A stretch of DNA of 64,000 nt, taken from the NCBI RefSeq assembly GCF_000186345.1, contig NC_014962.1, positions 682,001-746,000 on the forward strand, in the 5' to 3' direction. This DNA comes from Isosphaera pallida ATCC 43644. GTDB lineage: Bacteria > Planctomycetota > Planctomycetia > Isosphaerales > Isosphaeraceae. Below, in pieces: positions 62,173 to 64,000 of the stretch. The notes under the pieces are model-generated. The model saw only the letters and a program-made list of their open reading frames with translations, did not search any database and was not told the origin of the DNA. How positions within the stretch are numbered: position 1 is the first letter of the stretch; the number at the start of each line of letters is the position of its first letter. The position numbers and the translations under genes were made by a program.

Positions 62173-63240
62173 TTAGTTGTGGTCGCGTCGGAGCAGGGGC
62201 GGGGTGAGCGAGCTGAGGTCGGGCAAGCGATCGAACAGACTGTGCCCGGCCTCGCTGCTTTCCACGGGACCACTGGATTGACGGGCGGTGATGAGGATAA
62301 CGCGCTGGATGGTCTGGTCCCCTTGAACGGCGTCGCGTCCCTGGAAGTAAAAACCGCCCAGACTTTGGCCATGTCCGGGCAGGCCTCCCAAAATTAGAAG
62401 CTGGTCGGGCCTCAGATCGACCTCCAAGGCCAGTTCGCGGAAGGCATCCTCGGTCTGGCCCTGACGAACCAGGAATTGTTGACTGCCGAAGGTGCCAGGG
62501 GTGACGTCGGGCACGAAGCCTCGGGTGAGTTCGCCATGATGCACCTCGGGGATCAGATGAATCCGCACATCACGCGCTCCGTGATGGCGCGCGGTGACGC
62601 GGAGGACGCCGTTGAGCTTGACGTAATCCTTGCCCTGAATGCGTCCGCCGCGATTGAGCAGCAGACTGGCGTGTTCCGCGCTGGCGAGGTTGATCATGGT
62701 GCGTTCGCCATCGGGCAGGTTGAGCCGAGCCACATCAACCTTACCCATCGCGGCACCGCGTAGACGTTCCTCCACCACCGCGGGGGGGCCTCCCGAAAGC
62801 CGTCCCACCCGCAAACCATTGGCCGCCAGTAGTGCGCGCTGCTCGGCGGAGACAATTTGCTCGTCGGCCAGTGTCCAGAGGTCTTCGGACAAGACCTGGT
62901 CGTTGAGAGGGCCAGTGAGGGTGACCACCTCCAGGTCGAAGCGCCGGGGAGCCAGCACCTCCTGACGCTGTTCGGTCTCCGCCTTGAGGCGTCGCGCCTC
63001 GGCTTGGCGGGCCGCCTCGAGGGCCGCCTCGATCGCGGCGGGTTTCACGGTCGAGCAACCAATCAGCAGCGCCGCGGCAATTCCCGCCGCCAGGCTAAGC
63101 CCGATCGGACGACGGCGGGCAGGGGCGATCCTCCCGCTCACCACCAATCCGGCATGATCGCTCGCGTTGGGGTTGCCTGCCACGCGCACGGTGTTCCATC
63201 CTTGGTCACGGGGGGTCCGATCTGTTCCGTTCCGATCCAT
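62173..63240 (-). CDS. Putative lipoprotein of unknown function, secretin-like C-terminal pattern
   Basis: 355 residues if started at the ATG at 63240. GTG at 63144 or 63141 gives a cleaner lipoprotein signal: RRRPIGLSLAAGIAAALLIGC with the lipobox LIGC. A helical charged stretch (ALEAARQAEARRLKAETEQ) follows. The C-terminal third (PDVTPGTFGSQQFLVRQGQ, LRPDQLLILGGLPGHG, QRVILITARQS) vaguely resembles the end of secretin domains (G.T.vigGl...LITP), but there is no oligomerisation motif I can defend. Probably a periplasmic or outer-layer lipoprotein. Confidence 0.6.
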   Translation of the reverse strand: MDRNGTDRTPRDQGWNTVRVAGNPNASDHAGLVVSGRIAPARRRPIGLSLAAGIAAALLIGCSTVKPAAIEAALEAARQAEARRLKAETEQRQEVLAPRRFDLEVVTLTGPLNDQVLSEDLWTLADEQIVSAEQRALLAANGLRVGRLSGGPPAVVEERLRGAAMGKVDVARLNLPDGERTMINLASAEHASLLLNRGGRIQGKDYVKLNGVLRVTARHHGARDVRIHLIPEVHHGELTRGFVPDVTPGTFGSQQFLVRQGQTEDAFRELALEVDLRPDQLLILGGLPGHGQSLGGFYFQGRDAVQGDQTIQRVILITARQSSGPVESSEAGHSLFDRLPDLSSLTPPLLRRDHN

Positions 63241-63277
63241 TCAGTCCGGCCGGGGTACCAACGACACCGAGCCATCT

Positions 63278-63319
63278 CCCAACTCCGTTTTGACCAACTG
63301 CGTTGAATCAGGAGTTGGG
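63278..63319. terminator. 9-bp inverted repeat between the dehydrogenase and lipoprotein genes
   Basis: CCCAACTCC (63278-63286) pairs exactly with GGAGTTGGG (63311-63319) over 24 bases. It is 38 bases upstream of the lipoprotein start and 135 after the dehydrogenase stop, so it may be an operator or a secondary terminator. Confidence 0.35.
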
Positions 63320-63378
63320 GACGAGGATGTCGTTCATCCCGACATTCCCTAAAATCGGCGTGATCGACCGGAAACATC

Positions 63379-63399
63379 AGTCGTTTTGGAAGAACGACT
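63379..63399 (-). terminator. 7-bp hairpin after the short-chain dehydrogenase gene
   Basis: AGTCGTT (63379-63385) pairs with AACGACT (63393-63399) over a 7-base loop, 55 bases after the stop codon at 63454-63456 on the minus strand. Confidence 0.4.
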
Positions 63400-63453
63400 C
63401 AAGCGGCGACTGGATTGGAAATGACACGACCCATCAGGCGTGGCGACGAGATG

Positions 63454-64000
63454 TTAGGCGAAATCGTCTACCGTCGGTTTGATGACGAGCTCGAAGACGT
63501 GAGCGCGGGCGGGCAGATCGAGAACGAAGCGGACGGCCTCGGCGACATCCTCGGGTTGAAGGATCAGCGCCCGGCGCTCGACCCCAACGGGGTTGGGGCG
63601 TTGATCGAGGATAGCGGTGTCTACCTCGCCGGGGTAGATGACGGTGGAGCGAATGCCATGCTGGCGTTCCTCGCGGCTTAGGGTGATCCCTAACGCCGCC
63701 TGACCGTACTTGGACGCCGAGTAGGCGACCCCACCCAGTGGAGAGGCACGCATCCCGGAAATCGAACAAATTTGGATGATCGTGCCATTCCGGCGTGCCC
63801 GCATCGTCGGCAGTACCGCGCGGGTCACGTTGTAGGCTCCGGTCAGGTTGGCGGCCAGCAGACGATCCCAATCGGCCGGGTCGAGTTCGGCCATCGCCCG
63901 ACGCTTGATGTTGGTGCCGGCGTTGCACACCAGGGCGTCGAGTCCTCCCAAGGCGTCCAAGTCCTCCTGCGCTTGGCGATCGACCCAGGCGCGGTTGGCC
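63454..64000 (-). CDS. Short-chain dehydrogenase/reductase, 3' part (5' end outside window)
   Basis: About 181 residues are visible; the frame is open to the right edge, so the start and the TGxxxGIG cofactor loop are missing. Classical SDR motifs are present: LVCNAGTN (family NNAG), the Ser in ICSISGM, catalytic YSASK, and the post-catalytic VIYPGEVDTAIL. It reduces a ketone or oxidises an alcohol with NAD(P). Homologues include FabG-type 3-oxoacyl-ACP reductases, but nothing in the visible part fixes the substrate, and it lies 9 kb from the acyl-chain cluster, which lacks a reductase. Confidence 0.85.
   Translation of the reverse strand, partial: ANRAWVDRQAQEDLDALGGLDALVCNAGTNIKRRAMAELDPADWDRLLAANLTGAYNVTRAVLPTMRARRNGTIIQICSISGMRASPLGGVAYSASKYGQAALGITLSREERQHGIRSTVIYPGEVDTAILDQRPNPVGVERRALILQPEDVAEAVRFVLDLPARAHVFELVIKPTVDDFA

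Noticed and set aside
63454-64000. Short-chain dehydrogenase as the missing FabG of the acyl-chain cluster
   Set aside because: 9 kb away behind unrelated genes, and the visible part lacks features that fix ACP-linked substrates.

Overview
The window looks like chromosomal DNA of a planctomycete, most likely from the Isosphaera/Singulisphaera side of the phylum. That placement is an inference from gene content: two TIGR02996 leucine-rich proteins, a giant DUF1549/DUF1553 cytochrome protein (PSD1 type), an ECF sigma factor next to a membrane Ser/Thr kinase, an LE-x-R-x-LLNA export motif, TIGR03067-like small secreted proteins, and bacterial formyl-methanofuran genes (fhcA, fhcD). The DNA is GC-rich and genes are loosely packed on both strands.

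Layout. 0-2.6 kb: the tail of an Ala/Glu-rich protein, a leucine-rich protein and Dps. 2.7-10.5 kb: a minus-strand run FHA protein > VWA/terpenoid-cyclase-like protein > ThuA-isochorismatase fusion > M1 aminopeptidase. 10.7-26 kb: mixed metabolic and secreted genes (Rieske oxygenase, a trypsin-fold protein without a recognisable triad, a YyaL-like thioredoxin protein, nagB, Uma2 protein with 42-bp repeats, PSD1 cytochrome, RluA, inositol phosphatase). 25.7-33.3 kb: ECF sigma/kinase pair, galactokinase, sirtuin, sugar-nucleotide epimerase. 33.5-35.5 kb: wreckage of two P-loop ATPases with at least one stop codon and two frame breaks. 35.8-41.4 kb: second leucine-rich protein, asnB, enolase-superfamily enzyme. 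41.4-44.7 kb: remnant type I-G (formerly I-U) CRISPR locus with intact cas4-cas1 and cas2, a csb2 reduced to its C-terminal Cas6-like half, and no array or other effector gene in the window. 45-46.4 kb: BlaI-type repressor, tRNA-Ser(UGA), bifunctional-nuclease-domain protein. 46.7-54.8 kb: a minus-strand acyl-chain biosynthesis locus. 55.2-64 kb: beta-propeller protein, purH-fhcA-fhcD, a lipoprotein and the 3' part of a short-chain dehydrogenase.

The most interesting locus is the acyl-chain cluster. It encodes two hot-dog dehydratases, a long acyl carrier protein, two ketosynthases, a membrane-anchored alpha/beta hydrolase and a GH3-type acyl-adenylating enzyme. One ketosynthase keeps Cys-His-His while the other has Glu where the Cys should be. 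One dehydratase keeps His/Glu while the other has Pro where the His should be. This reads as two catalytic/non-catalytic pairs, recalling KS-CLF and paired-dehydratase type II polyketide systems. No ketoreductase or enoyl reductase is in the cluster.

A second theme is non-coding. Many genes are followed, usually 10-120 bases after the stop, by a perfect or near-perfect 7-12 bp inverted repeat, mostly without a U-tract. These may be this lineage's transcript ends. Start sites were picked by Shine-Dalgarno sequence, signal peptides and family alignment from memory; no database search was possible.
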